Shown here: piece after piece, positions 46,434-54,755 of the stretch
Position numbering within the stretch: position 1 is the first letter of the stretch
Layout of the letters: every line of letters starts with the position of its first letter
Assembly (NCBI GenBank): GCA_027489335.1
Contig: JAIXZX010000010.1
Coordinates: 186,001-250,000, forward strand
Direction of reading: 5' to 3'
Source of the DNA: Caulobacteraceae bacterium
Lineage (GTDB): Bacteria; Pseudomonadota; Alphaproteobacteria; Caulobacterales; Caulobacteraceae
Length of the DNA stretch: 64,000 bases
The notes under the pieces: model-generated
The model's database searches: none
What the model saw: the letters and a program-made list of their open reading frames with translations, nothing else
What the model was told of the DNA's origin: nothing
Position numbers and translations under genes: made by a program

Positions 46434-46469
46434 CGGCGTCCCGCGTTATCCCCTTGGCGCGGGACGCCG
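46434..46469. terminator. Long GC hairpin between convergent genes
   Basis: Perfect 12-bp stem (46434-46445 with 46458-46469) with a 12-nt loop, 9 bases after the M20 stop and about 44 bases after the Lrp stop on the other strand. There is no T tract on either side, so it may act as a weak bidirectional terminator or as a 3'-end stabiliser. Confidence 0.5.
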
Positions 46470-46512
46470 AAACTACCGAAGACCAACCAGGCCTCGACAG
46501 ACCAGCGGAATT

Positions 46513-47016
46513 TCAGCGGCCCTCGGTGCGATCCTGGAACACGATAGGCGGCGTCGAGCGCCGCGCCACTTCCCGGATCACAAAGCTGCTACGGATCCGG
46601 GACACATGGGGAAGCATCGACAGCTCCCGCCGATAGACCCGGTCATAGTCCTCGAAGGACTCCACATTCAGCATGATCAAGAAGTCTGTGTCTCCGGAGA
46701 CAAATCCGCAGTACGACACAGATGGACACTTGACTACCTCGCGCTCGAACTCATTCAAGGCTCGCTCTGCCTGAGAACTCAGCTCGATCGCCACGAACAC
46801 CACGACGCTGAATCCCAACATTGGCATGTTCAGATCAGCGGAATAGCTGAGTACCGCCTGGCGTTCTTCGAGAATTTTCCGACGACGAGCGACCGCGGTG
46901 CTGGACAGGTTTATTTTCTCGCCCAGCCAGACGTCAGACGCCCGCCCATCAATCGACAGCTCTCGGAGAATTTGGAAGTCGATAGCGTCCAAGCCAACGT
47001 GTTCGAATTTCGACAT
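46513..47016 (-). CDS. Lrp/AsnC-family transcriptional regulator
   Basis: 167 residues: an N-terminal winged HTH (LDAIDFQILRELSIDGRASDVWLGEKINLSSTAVARRRKILEE) and a C-terminal RAM ligand-binding domain (GFSVVVFVAIELSSQAERALNEFEREVVKCPSVSYCGFVSGDTDFLIML). It should bind an amino acid or related small molecule and control the flanking M20 and TonB-receptor genes. Base composition of this gene and its upstream region is visibly less GC-rich than that of neighbours. A perfect inverted repeat lies 17 bases before the start, suggesting autoregulation. Confidence 0.92.
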   Translation of the reverse strand: MSKFEHVGLDAIDFQILRELSIDGRASDVWLGEKINLSSTAVARRRKILEERQAVLSYSADLNMPMLGFSVVVFVAIELSSQAERALNEFEREVVKCPSVSYCGFVSGDTDFLIMLNVESFEDYDRVYRRELSMLPHVSRIRSSFVIREVARRSTPPIVFQDRTEGR

Positions 47017-47536
47017 GCAATTCCTGCTTCACTGCGTAAATCGACAGCAGATGAACGATTTACGCATAAAATCCCTAGATATCCAGACGGATGATCAACA
47101 GTTCAAACTATTCTGTCTCTGCTGAGTTAGCGACCGGCGGTTGCAGAGGGTGTCGGCAACTTGGGTTGTTAGCAACTGACGCATTGGAACAAATATAACC
47201 GGGGGTAGTCTCCATGTGTGTCCGACTGATCAAAATAGCCCGTTCTTGCCGGCACGGCAGGGCGCGCCAAGCTGAAAGCGTTCCGAGCTGGCGCGGCAGC
47301 CCCTGAGCAGCCAGATCCACTCTGGCGCGACCTGACCGCCAGGGTCCAGAGCCCACAACCCCAGCCTGACCAGGGATCACCTCCCCGATCCGACGTCACG
47401 CCGGGCCCCGATCCGCACAACGAGATGAGGGGGCCGCCCGCGGTCCTCCCCTGCTGACGCACGCCTTTGGGGGGCGCGCGCGACGGCCGTTCACGCCCTG
47501 GGCGCGAGCGGCCCCACAGAAAAGTCGAGAATCGTC
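47017..47536. other. 520-bp regulatory gap between the Lrp gene and the TonB receptor
   Basis: The left part (about 47017-47220) is AT-rich for this genome and contains the operator at 47033-47066. The right part is GC-rich leader of the receptor gene, with no terminator and no coding-looking frame. The receptor promoter probably lies in the AT-rich half, leaving a leader of more than 250 nt, which is unusually long. Confidence 0.5.
47033..47066. promoter_or_regulatory. Probable operator of the Lrp/AsnC regulator
   Basis: Two perfect 11-bp arms, TGCGTAAATCG (47033-47043) and CGATTTACGCA (47056-47066), with a 12-bp spacer. The centres of the arms are about 23 bp apart, close to two helical turns, so a dimer could bind one face. 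It sits 17 bp upstream of the Lrp/AsnC start and 470 bp before the divergent TonB receptor. I found no second copy nearby. Confidence 0.65.
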
Positions 47537-50359
47537 ATGACCTATCCGTCTCTATCGATCACCACCTCCTCTCGCCGGCTTCGCCGCTACGCCTTGGCGA
47601 CCGCCAGCGCCGCGGCCCTGATGGCCCAGGCCGTCCCGGCCCTGGCTCAGACGGCGTCCAGCGCTGAACTCGAAGAGGTCGTCGTGACCGGCTCGCGCAT
47701 CGTGCGCGACGGCTATGATGCGCCAACGCCCGTCAACGTCCTCGGCTCGGCCGAAATTCTCGCCGAGGCGCCGGCCAATATCGCCGACTTCGTCAACACG
47801 CTGCCATCGGTGGCGGGATCTGTGACCGCCTCGAGCTCTTCAGGCTCCCTCAGCAACGGCCAGGCGGGGATCAGCGCGCTCAATCTGAGGGCGTTGGGGA
47901 CCGGAAGGACCCTGGTGCTGTTCGACGGCCAGCGCTCGGTTGTGTCGGCCGCGACGGGACAGGTGGACACCAACACCTTCCCGCAGTCGCTGATTTCCCG
48001 GGTTGAGGTGGTGACCGGCGGCGCCTCGTCGGCCTATGGCTCCGACGCCGTGGGCGGTGTGGTGAACTTCATCCTCGATAAGGCCTATACCGGCCTGAAG
48101 ATGACCGCCGAGTACGGCGAGACCACCTATGGCGACGGCGAAAACTGGAAGTACAACTTCACCGCCGGATCGCCCTTCGCCGATGGCAAGGGCCACATTC
48201 TCCTCAGCGCCGAGACGGTCAGCCAGGAGGGGATTCACGGCGTCAGTCGGGACTGGAACAAGACCGGCCACTTCGCGATCCGGAACCCGAACACAGCCGC
48301 GGGTCAGCCCTTCTATGTGGTGGCCGACAATGTGGGCATCTCGTCCTACACTCCGGGCGGCCTGATCACCGCAGGTCCCCTGCGGGGCACCTATTTCGGG
48401 GTCAATGGGACGGTCAATCAGCTGGCCTATGGCCAGGTCTCCGGCCAGTGGATGATCGGCGGCGACTGGGAGTACACCTCCAGCCTGAACGGCACCAACT
48501 CCCTGCTGCCCGACGAGGATCGCGACAGCTTCTTCGGTCGCGTCAGCTACGAGGTCGCCCCCAATATCAACGTCTTCGCCCAGGCGTCTTATGCCCGGTA
48601 CGAGGGGCTCAGCTACTACATCCAGCCCACCAGCACCGGCATCACGATCCGGTCGGACAACGCCTATCTGCCGGCGTCGGTCCGCAACCAGATGACGACC
48701 CTGGGCCTGACCTCCTTCGTCATGGGGTCCGGCACCGCTGACTTCCCGTGGTCGGGCAGCAACAACATCCGCGAGACCTCTCGATACGTGGTCGGGGCCG
48801 ACGGCGATTTCAGCCTCTTTGGTCGTGACTTCGGGTGGGACGCTTACTACCAGCACGGCGTGACGAAGACCCGGGAAGAGCTGACCCCGACGTGGAACAA
48901 TACGCGCCTCACGCTCGCCACGGACGCTGTCGTACATCCCACCACGGGTCAGATCGTCTGCCGCTCCACCATCACCGCTCCGACCAACGGATGCGTGCCG
49001 TTGAACCGCTTCGGGGTCGGCGTCGCCAGCCAGGCGGCGATCGACTATGTCCTGGGTCAGCCCCTGCGCACGCAGGAGTTCGTGCAGGACGTGGCGGCGG
49101 TGAACTTCACGACCGACTTCACCGGCTGGGCCGGCCCAATCGACATCGCGTTCGGCGCCGAATGGCGCAATGAAACCCTCGACGGCGAGGTCGACGCCGA
49201 ATCCCAATCCGGCTGGAAGTACGGCAACTACAAGGTCACCACCGGCGAATACGACGTGGTGGAGGGCTATATCGAGACCCTGATCCCGATCATCGAAGGT
49301 CTCGATTTCAACGGCGCGGCCCGTTACACGCGCTATAGCACCTCAGGCGGCGTCACCACCTGGAAGGCTGGTCTGACCTATTCGCCTATCCCGGACATCA
49401 CATTGCGCGCGACGGCGTCGCGGGACATCCGGGCCGCCAATATGAGCGAGCTGTTCGACGCCGGCACGGCCCGAAGCAACGCCGTTTCGATCAACGGGGT
49501 CTCAACCGCCTTCGTCCAGAACCTGCAGGGCAATATCGACGTCCAGCCGGAGGTGGCCGATGGCCTTGGCCTGGGCGTGGTCTTCCAGCCGAGCTTCCTG
49601 CCGGGCTTCGCCGCCTCACTGGACTACTACGAGATCAAGGTCGAAGGGGTGATCGACTTCGTGACCGCCCAGCAAACCGCCGACTTCTGTCTGCTCAACA
49701 ACGTCCAGCGCTACTGTAGCAATCTCCGCTACCAGAATGGGCAGCTCGCCTTCATTGACCTGTTCTACGAAAATCTGAACAGCCTGAGCGCCAAGGGCCT
49801 GGACATCGAAGCGTCCTACCGCACCTCGCTCGACGCCTTCATCCCCAATGCGGCTGGCGATCTGTCCCTGCGGGCCATGGCCACCCACTACATCGAGAAC
49901 GTCACGGACAATGGCGTCACCGCCATCGATCTGGCGGGATCGAATGTGGGCGCCACGCCGGACTGGTCCTACCGGGTCACCGCCGCCTACGACCTTGAGC
50001 CGATCAGCCTGAACTTCACCGTCCGCGGGGTGAGCGACGGGGTCATCAGTAACGCCTACACCGAGTGCACCAGCGCCTGCCCGACCCTGGCGCCGCCCTA
50101 CTACACGATCAACGACAACAACATTGAAGGCGCCATCTACTTCGACGCCTCGGCGACCTACGCCTTCGAGCTCGGCCAGAGCGGGGCCAGCGGCGAGGCC
50201 TATGTCTCCATCAAGAACCTGTTCAACACAGATCCGCCCCTGACCGCCAACCCGGCGGCCCTGGGCGCTGAAAACACCGTCGGCTACCTGCAGACCAACC
50301 GCAGCCTGTATGACGTGCTCGGCCGCACGTTCCGGGTCGGTCTGCGGCTGGCCTTCTAG
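47537..50359 (+). CDS. Large TonB-dependent outer-membrane receptor
   Basis: 940 residues. Signal peptide with a Ser/Arg-rich start (SSRRLRRYALATASAAALMAQAVPALAQ|TA), TonB box EEVVVTGSRI (about 46-55), plug domain with ANIADFVNTLPSVAGSV, LNLRALGTGRTLVLFDGQRSVV and VVTGGASSAYGSDAVGGVVNFILD, and a long barrel that ends RVGLRLAF. The plug/barrel type resembles the receptors often linked to peptide or carbohydrate-derivative uptake. It is downstream of the Lrp regulator and the M20 amidohydrolase, so import of a modified amino acid or peptide is inferred. Confidence 0.92.
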   Translation: MTYPSLSITTSSRRLRRYALATASAAALMAQAVPALAQTASSAELEEVVVTGSRIVRDGYDAPTPVNVLGSAEILAEAPANIADFVNTLPSVAGSVTASSSSGSLSNGQAGISALNLRALGTGRTLVLFDGQRSVVSAATGQVDTNTFPQSLISRVEVVTGGASSAYGSDAVGGVVNFILDKAYTGLKMTAEYGETTYGDGENWKYNFTAGSPFADGKGHILLSAETVSQEGIHGVSRDWNKTGHFAIRNPNTAAGQPFYVVADNVGISSYTPGGLITAGPLRGTYFGVNGTVNQLAYGQVSGQWMIGGDWEYTSSLNGTNSLLPDEDRDSFFGRVSYEVAPNINVFAQASYARYEGLSYYIQPTSTGITIRSDNAYLPASVRNQMTTLGLTSFVMGSGTADFPWSGSNNIRETSRYVVGADGDFSLFGRDFGWDAYYQHGVTKTREELTPTWNNTRLTLATDAVVHPTTGQIVCRSTITAPTNGCVPLNRFGVGVASQAAIDYVLGQPLRTQEFVQDVAAVNFTTDFTGWAGPIDIAFGAEWRNETLDGEVDAESQSGWKYGNYKVTTGEYDVVEGYIETLIPIIEGLDFNGAARYTRYSTSGGVTTWKAGLTYSPIPDITLRATASRDIRAANMSELFDAGTARSNAVSINGVSTAFVQNLQGNIDVQPEVADGLGLGVVFQPSFLPGFAASLDYYEIKVEGVIDFVTAQQTADFCLLNNVQRYCSNLRYQNGQLAFIDLFYENLNSLSAKGLDIEASYRTSLDAFIPNAAGDLSLRAMATHYIENVTDNGVTAIDLAGSNVGATPDWSYRVTAAYDLEPISLNFTVRGVSDGVISNAYTECTSACPTLAPPYYTINDNNIEGAIYFDASATYAFELGQSGASGEAYVSIKNLFNTDPPLTANPAALGAENTVGYLQTNRSLYDVLGRTFRVGLRLAF

Positions 50360-50390
50360 AACGCCTGCCGCCGGAAGGCTTCGGGACACG

Positions 50391-50431
50391 CACGGCGCGT
50401 CGGTCGAAAGACCGGCGCGCCGTGTCTTTTT
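50391..50431 (+). terminator. Intrinsic terminator of the TonB receptor gene
   Basis: Long hairpin: outer 9-bp arms (50391-50399 with 50416-50424), a T-G step, inner 5-bp arms (50401-50405 with 50410-50414) capped by a GAAA tetraloop, followed by TCTTTTTT. Very stable Rho-independent terminator 32 nt after the stop codon. Confidence 0.92.
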
Positions 50432-50541
50432 TCGCGACGCACGCCCAGGCGTGGCTGTAACCAGGGTTAGTCCGGCGACGAAGATCCGTCGGGCGGTCGT
50501 CCGCAGGGACGGCCGGGCCGACGGCCGTTCGTGGAGGACCC

Positions 50542-51258
50542 ATGACTCACCTGAAACGCTACCTGCCCCTGCTGATCCTGGCGCTCGGGCTGATCCTGGT
50601 CTTCACGAGCGATCTGGGACGGTTCCTGAATCTCCAGGCCCTTCAGACGCACGAGGCCGCCCTGCGCGCCCTGGTGGCGGACAACCTGCCGTTGGCGCTG
50701 CTCGCCTTCATCGGGCTCTATGCTCTTTCAACAGCGCTGAGCGTGCCGGGCGCCGTCATCCTCACCCTGGCCGGCGGCTACCTGTTTGGCATCTGGGTTG
50801 GGGGCGCGGCCACAGTGGTGGGCGCCACAATCGGCGCCATCGCGGTCTTCTACGCCGTGCGCACATCGCTCGGCGCCACCCTCCGCGAGCGGGCGGAAGC
50901 CTCTGACGGTCGGCTGAAGGCGATCATCGACGGGGTCGCCGCCGGCGCCTTCGGCTACATCCTGACTCTCAGGCTCATCCCTCTGGCGCCCTTCTGGCTG
51001 GTCAATGTGGCCGCAGCCCTGGCCCATGCGCCCCTGGCGCCCTACGCGCTGGCCACCTTCATCGGCATCATGCCAGCCACCTTCATCTACAGCGGCATCG
51101 GCGCCGGCATCGGCGACCTGCTGGCCCGTGGCGAGGCGCCGGACCTCGGCGTGATCTTTCAGCCCAACATTCTCGGCCCGCTCGTGGCGCTCGGCCTGCT
51201 GTCGCTCGGGGTGACCCTCTATCAGCGCCGCCGCGCCAAGTCGGGAGCCTCCCTATGA
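50542..51258 (+). CDS. TVP38/TMEM64 (DedA-superfamily) membrane protein
   Basis: 238 residues, about five to six helices (8-25, 48-70, 75-100, 133-155, 160-185, 205-225), with the SNARE-associated/VTT-domain sequence VPGAVILTLAGGYLFGIWVGGAATVVGATIGAIAVFY and LRLIPLAPFWLVNVAAALAHA. Such proteins are membrane lipid scramblases or transporters. It overlaps the MerA-like flavoprotein gene by 4 nt (ATGA), and fusions of these two proteins are known in other bacteria, which supports a joint function. Good SD (GGAGG). Confidence 0.85.
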   Translation: MTHLKRYLPLLILALGLILVFTSDLGRFLNLQALQTHEAALRALVADNLPLALLAFIGLYALSTALSVPGAVILTLAGGYLFGIWVGGAATVVGATIGAIAVFYAVRTSLGATLRERAEASDGRLKAIIDGVAAGAFGYILTLRLIPLAPFWLVNVAAALAHAPLAPYALATFIGIMPATFIYSGIGAGIGDLLARGEAPDLGVIFQPNILGPLVALGLLSLGVTLYQRRRAKSGASL

Positions 51259-52676
51259 GCGGCAAAGTGATCAAGGCGGATCTGGCCGTCATCGGCGCCG
51301 GCTCCGGTGGGCTTTCGGTGGCCGCTGGCGCCGCCCAGCTGGGGCTCAAGGTCGTGCTGTTCGAGAAGGGCGAGATGGGCGGCGACTGCCTCAACTATGG
51401 CTGCGTCCCGTCCAAGGCCCTGATCGCCGCCGCGTCGGCCGCCCACGAGGCTCGACACGCCAAGGGCCTGGGCATCCACGCCGCCGAGGTTGTGGTGGAT
51501 TTCACCCAGGTCATGGCCCATGTGCACGCCGCCATCGCCGCCATCGCGCCTCACGACAGCCAGGACCGGTTCGAAGGCCTAGGCGTCACCGTGGTCCGCG
51601 AGCCCGCCCGCTTCCTGGACGCGCGCACGGTCGGCAGTGAGAGCCTCAGGGTTCGCGCGCGCAAGATCATCATCGCCACCGGCTCCAGCGCGGCGGTCCC
51701 ACCGATCCCTGGCATCGACGCGGTCCCTTACCTCACCAACGAGTCCATCTTCGAGCTGACCGAGGCGCCGGCCCGCCTGATCGTCTTGGGCGGCGGTCCC
51801 ATCGGGGTGGAGCTTGGACAGGCCTTCCGCCGCCTGGGCAGCGAGGTGGTCATCGTCGAGGCCGACAAAATCCTCGGACGAGAAGACCCCGCCGCCGCAG
51901 CCATCGTGATCGAACAGCTCCGCGCCGATGGTGTGGAGCTGATGGCGGGCCGCAAGGCCGTCCGCGTGGAGGCCGGCCCTACCCTGGTGGTTGCGGACGA
52001 GGCCGGTGAGACCCGCATCTCGGGCTCCCATCTGCTGGTGGCGGTGGGGCGCAAGCCGGCCCTGGACGACCTCGACCTGGCGGCGGCCGGGATCGAACGC
52101 AATCGCGATGGCGTCCTCACAGACAAGTCCCTGCGCAGCAGCAACCGCCGCGTCTATGCCGTGGGCGACGCCGCAGGCCGCGGCCAGTTCACCCACTTGG
52201 CCGGCGCCCATGCGGGCCTGGTGGTGCGCCGGGCCATCTTTGGCCTGCCCGTCAACGCCGATACCCTGGCGACGCCCAGGGTGACCTATGCCGATCCCGA
52301 GCTCGCCGCCGTCGGCCTCAGCGAGGCTGACGCCCGCAAGGCGCACGGGGACGACATTCGCGTCGAGGTGTTCGAGTTCGCCGGCAATGACCGGGCCATC
52401 GCCGAGGGCGACACCCGGGGCATGGGAAAGCTGATCACAACGGCCAAGGGCAAGGTTCTGGGCGTCACCCTGGTGGGTCGGCACGCCGGCGACCACATCG
52501 CGCTCTGGGCCCTGGTGCTGTCAGCCGGGCTGAAACTCAGCCAGATCACCGGCATGATCGCCCCCTATCCGACCCGGGGCGAGATCAGCAAACGGCTGGC
52601 GGGACAATGGTACACCCCGGCGCTGTTCTCCCCGCGCACCCGCAAGGTGGTCTCGATCCTCAAGCGTCTGGCCTGA
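51255..52676 (+). CDS. MerA-like pyridine nucleotide-disulfide oxidoreductase
   Basis: 473-residue FAD flavoprotein: dinucleotide-binding GAGSGGLSVAAGAAQLG (about 14-30), redox-active Cys45 and Cys50 in GGDCLNYGCVPSK, second Rossmann motif LGGGPIGVELGQ and FAD-binding YAVGDAAG. The C-terminal dimer-interface base His-x4-Glu of lipoamide dehydrogenase is replaced (IAPYPTRGEISKRL), and no mercuric-reductase CC pair is present at the C terminus. So it is neither a standard Lpd nor a standard MerA; the electron acceptor is unknown. Its end overlaps the convergent FAD oxidoreductase gene by 17 bases. Confidence 0.85.
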   Translation: MSGKVIKADLAVIGAGSGGLSVAAGAAQLGLKVVLFEKGEMGGDCLNYGCVPSKALIAAASAAHEARHAKGLGIHAAEVVVDFTQVMAHVHAAIAAIAPHDSQDRFEGLGVTVVREPARFLDARTVGSESLRVRARKIIIATGSSAAVPPIPGIDAVPYLTNESIFELTEAPARLIVLGGGPIGVELGQAFRRLGSEVVIVEADKILGREDPAAAAIVIEQLRADGVELMAGRKAVRVEAGPTLVVADEAGETRISGSHLLVAVGRKPALDDLDLAAAGIERNRDGVLTDKSLRSSNRRVYAVGDAAGRGQFTHLAGAHAGLVVRRAIFGLPVNADTLATPRVTYADPELAAVGLSEADARKAHGDDIRVEVFEFAGNDRAIAEGDTRGMGKLITTAKGKVLGVTLVGRHAGDHIALWALVLSAGLKLSQITGMIAPYPTRGEISKRLAGQWYTPALFSPRTRKVVSILKRLA

Positions 52677-53769
52677 TCCTTCGGGCCTGGGCGACGAAGC
52701 CGAGGTCCAGGCGACGCTTGAGCCAAAGCGCCGTTCGGCCCCGCCACCACAGCCGGCCGCGAAGCGCGAGCCCGGTCCCGTCGCCGAGATCCATGACCGA
52801 CAGCCAGCGACGCTGAGGTTGGTAGGCGCGCAGCCGCGCGCCCGTTGCCCGAGCGATGAGATTCGCCAGCAGGATCGGGGCGGCGCGAACACCGAAGACC
52901 CCCGCCGGCGGTCTGGCCCCGCCCTCGATCACCGCGCAGTCTCCTGTCGCGAAGACGGCGCTATCGTCCCTGGCATGGAGTTGCGGCGTCACCCGAAGCC
53001 TGCCCGCGGCGTCGGTCGCAAGGCCCAGGCCCGCGATCAAGGGCGGCGCGACCAGCCCGCCGGCCAGGACCAGAATCTCGCAGGCCAGGCTGCGCCCGTC
53101 GGCGAGGCGGCACAGCCCCGGCTCACTGGCCGTCACCTCGCCCTCGATCACACAGACGCCTCGCGCGCCCAGATGACGTGTCAGACCGCTCAGCGCTGGG
53201 GAGGGCGCCCAGCCCGGCGGCCCGCGGCTGACCACCGTGATATCGGCATGTTGTCCATGGCGGGCGCAGAGGCCGGCCAGGGCGGCGGCGATCTCGAACC
53301 CGGTCTGACCGCCGCCGGCCACCACAATGGCCGGCGCCCGGCCCTTGGCGATCAGCACAGCCTCAAGGCGGGCTTTCAGGTCGAACAGCCGCGAAAGGGG
53401 TTTAACCGGCCAGACGTCCGGCATCCCGGCAAGGCCGCCAGGGTCACTCACCCTGGAGCCAACATTGAACGAGATGACATCGAACCCGCGGTCACCACCC
53501 CCTCCCAGCGCCAGGGTTCGCCTGTGCAGATCGACGCTCTCGACCAGGGTCGGCAGGTGGAGAACCCCATGGCTGGCGGCGAGGGCGGCGACATCGATCC
53601 GGGCGGCGGCCTCTGGGAAGGCGCCCGACAGGACCCCGGTCGCCAGCCCCGAATAGTGAAACTCTGGAGGCGCAATGAGCGTCACCTCCAGGCCGGCCGC
53701 CTGCAGGCGCTCCGCCCGGGCCAGAAGGTGCAGGTGGGCGTGGCCGGCGCCCACCAGGACCAGTCTCAC
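52660..53769 (-). CDS. FAD-dependent oxidoreductase (NDH-2/SelD-N-terminal-like family)
   Basis: 369 residues from a GTG. N-terminal FAD motif LVGAGHAHLHLLARAERL resembles the NDH-2-like flavoproteins that occur alone or fused to SelD. Second nucleotide motif IVVAGGGQTGFEIAAAL (about 152-168) and a late FAD-contact GDCAVIEGG (about 286-294). The C terminus ends in a short basic segment. No selD domain. It is transcribed with the DUF1499 gene (20 bp gap). A quinone or another redox partner is inferred; nothing identifies the acceptor. Confidence 0.75.
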   Translation of the reverse strand: MRLVLVGAGHAHLHLLARAERLQAAGLEVTLIAPPEFHYSGLATGVLSGAFPEAAARIDVAALAASHGVLHLPTLVESVDLHRRTLALGGGGDRGFDVISFNVGSRVSDPGGLAGMPDVWPVKPLSRLFDLKARLEAVLIAKGRAPAIVVAGGGQTGFEIAAALAGLCARHGQHADITVVSRGPPGWAPSPALSGLTRHLGARGVCVIEGEVTASEPGLCRLADGRSLACEILVLAGGLVAPPLIAGLGLATDAAGRLRVTPQLHARDDSAVFATGDCAVIEGGARPPAGVFGVRAAPILLANLIARATGARLRAYQPQRRWLSVMDLGDGTGLALRGRLWWRGRTALWLKRRLDLGFVAQARRIRPDA

Positions 53770-53789
53770 AGGCTTGAAGCCCGCCGCGC

Positions 53790-54593
53790 TCAGTCGCTGA
53801 GGCGGGCCGACAGGGCCGTCATATAGGCTTCGATCCGCGCCGCGTTGGCCCCCAGGTCGGAGAGGCCGACCCGAGACGTCGAGCGCATGTCGATGGCCGC
53901 GCCGGCGTCGGCGGGCCGAACCCGGATGGCCACGTCATCCTTGAATCCGAACCAGAAGGTCTCGGCCGTGGCCTCGATCAGCCCGGTGGCGGCGTCAGCG
54001 GAGACGATCGTCCAGCCCTGCGCCCGGGCCTCGGCCTCGGCGGCGGCGAAGGCGTCGGCCGGAGCCGTCGCTGTCACCAGGGTCTCAAGTTCGGGATAGG
54101 CCTCCTGCCCGACCTGCCCCAGGCTCTTGCCGGCCAGCGGCGCGAACCGTGGTCCCTGATAGGCCGGAAGGCTGGTGAGCTGTGCGGAGAATTCCGCCAC
54201 AGGGTTGGCGTCTTCCGCGGTCCGCACGGCCATCAAGGCCTCGGAATAGAGGGGCGGATCGGCCACATTGGTGGTCACATCGTGGATCGGGGGGATGTCG
54301 GCCGACTGCCCGCGCACATAGGCGAGGTAGCCAAACCCAAGGGCCGGGATCAACAGGGCGACCAGGGCCGCGCGCCACCCCGTACGGGGGGACCGGACCA
54401 GGGTGGCCACCAGGGCGACCAGCGCGATGACCAGGGCGCCGATCAGGAGGCGCGGCCCCCATTGGATGATGAGCACGCCGAGACCCAGCCGCCACGACCA
54501 GAGATCAAACTTGACCCCGAGCGCGGCGACCATGAACCAGACTGGCAACAGCAGGGACAGAACAAGCGCAATACGGGCGATCAGCAGCCGCAT
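53790..54593 (-). CDS. DUF1499 membrane protein
   Basis: 267 residues: N-terminal hydrophobic part with three helices (about 5-27, 38-60, 74-92), followed by a soluble DUF1499 domain (about 100-265) with the recognisable ALMAVRTAEDANPVA and GWTIVSADAATGLIEATAETFWFGFKDDVAIRV, and RSTSRVGLSDLGANAARI. Function unknown for the family. SD GAGGAAGG is 8 nt before the ATG. It is divergent from the radical SAM gene across 162 bp, so it may share a control region with it. Confidence 0.82.
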   Translation of the reverse strand: MRLLIARIALVLSLLLPVWFMVAALGVKFDLWSWRLGLGVLIIQWGPRLLIGALVIALVALVATLVRSPRTGWRAALVALLIPALGFGYLAYVRGQSADIPPIHDVTTNVADPPLYSEALMAVRTAEDANPVAEFSAQLTSLPAYQGPRFAPLAGKSLGQVGQEAYPELETLVTATAPADAFAAAEAEARAQGWTIVSADAATGLIEATAETFWFGFKDDVAIRVRPADAGAAIDMRSTSRVGLSDLGANAARIEAYMTALSARLSD

Positions 54594-54755
54594 GGGGTGA
54601 GCCTTCCTCAGAAATCAGCAAGCGTGACCGTTTCACGATCCTGGGCGTCAGGATAGAGGGCCAGGCTTGAAACCAATCGGCGCCGGTGGCCGAATAGGCC
54701 TAGGGACGCCCTGTCGCCGCCACAGCAGCCCGCCTGCTCATCACGCAAGGACCAG

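Noticed and set aside
47108-47380. 90-residue minus-strand ORF in the Lrp-receptor gap
   Set aside because: No RBS, no domain; composition as in random GC-rich frames. The region is better explained as regulatory.
51255-52676. Mercuric reductase
   Set aside because: It lacks the C-terminal Cys pair and the N-terminal metal domain, and no mer operon genes are near. Called MerA-like only.
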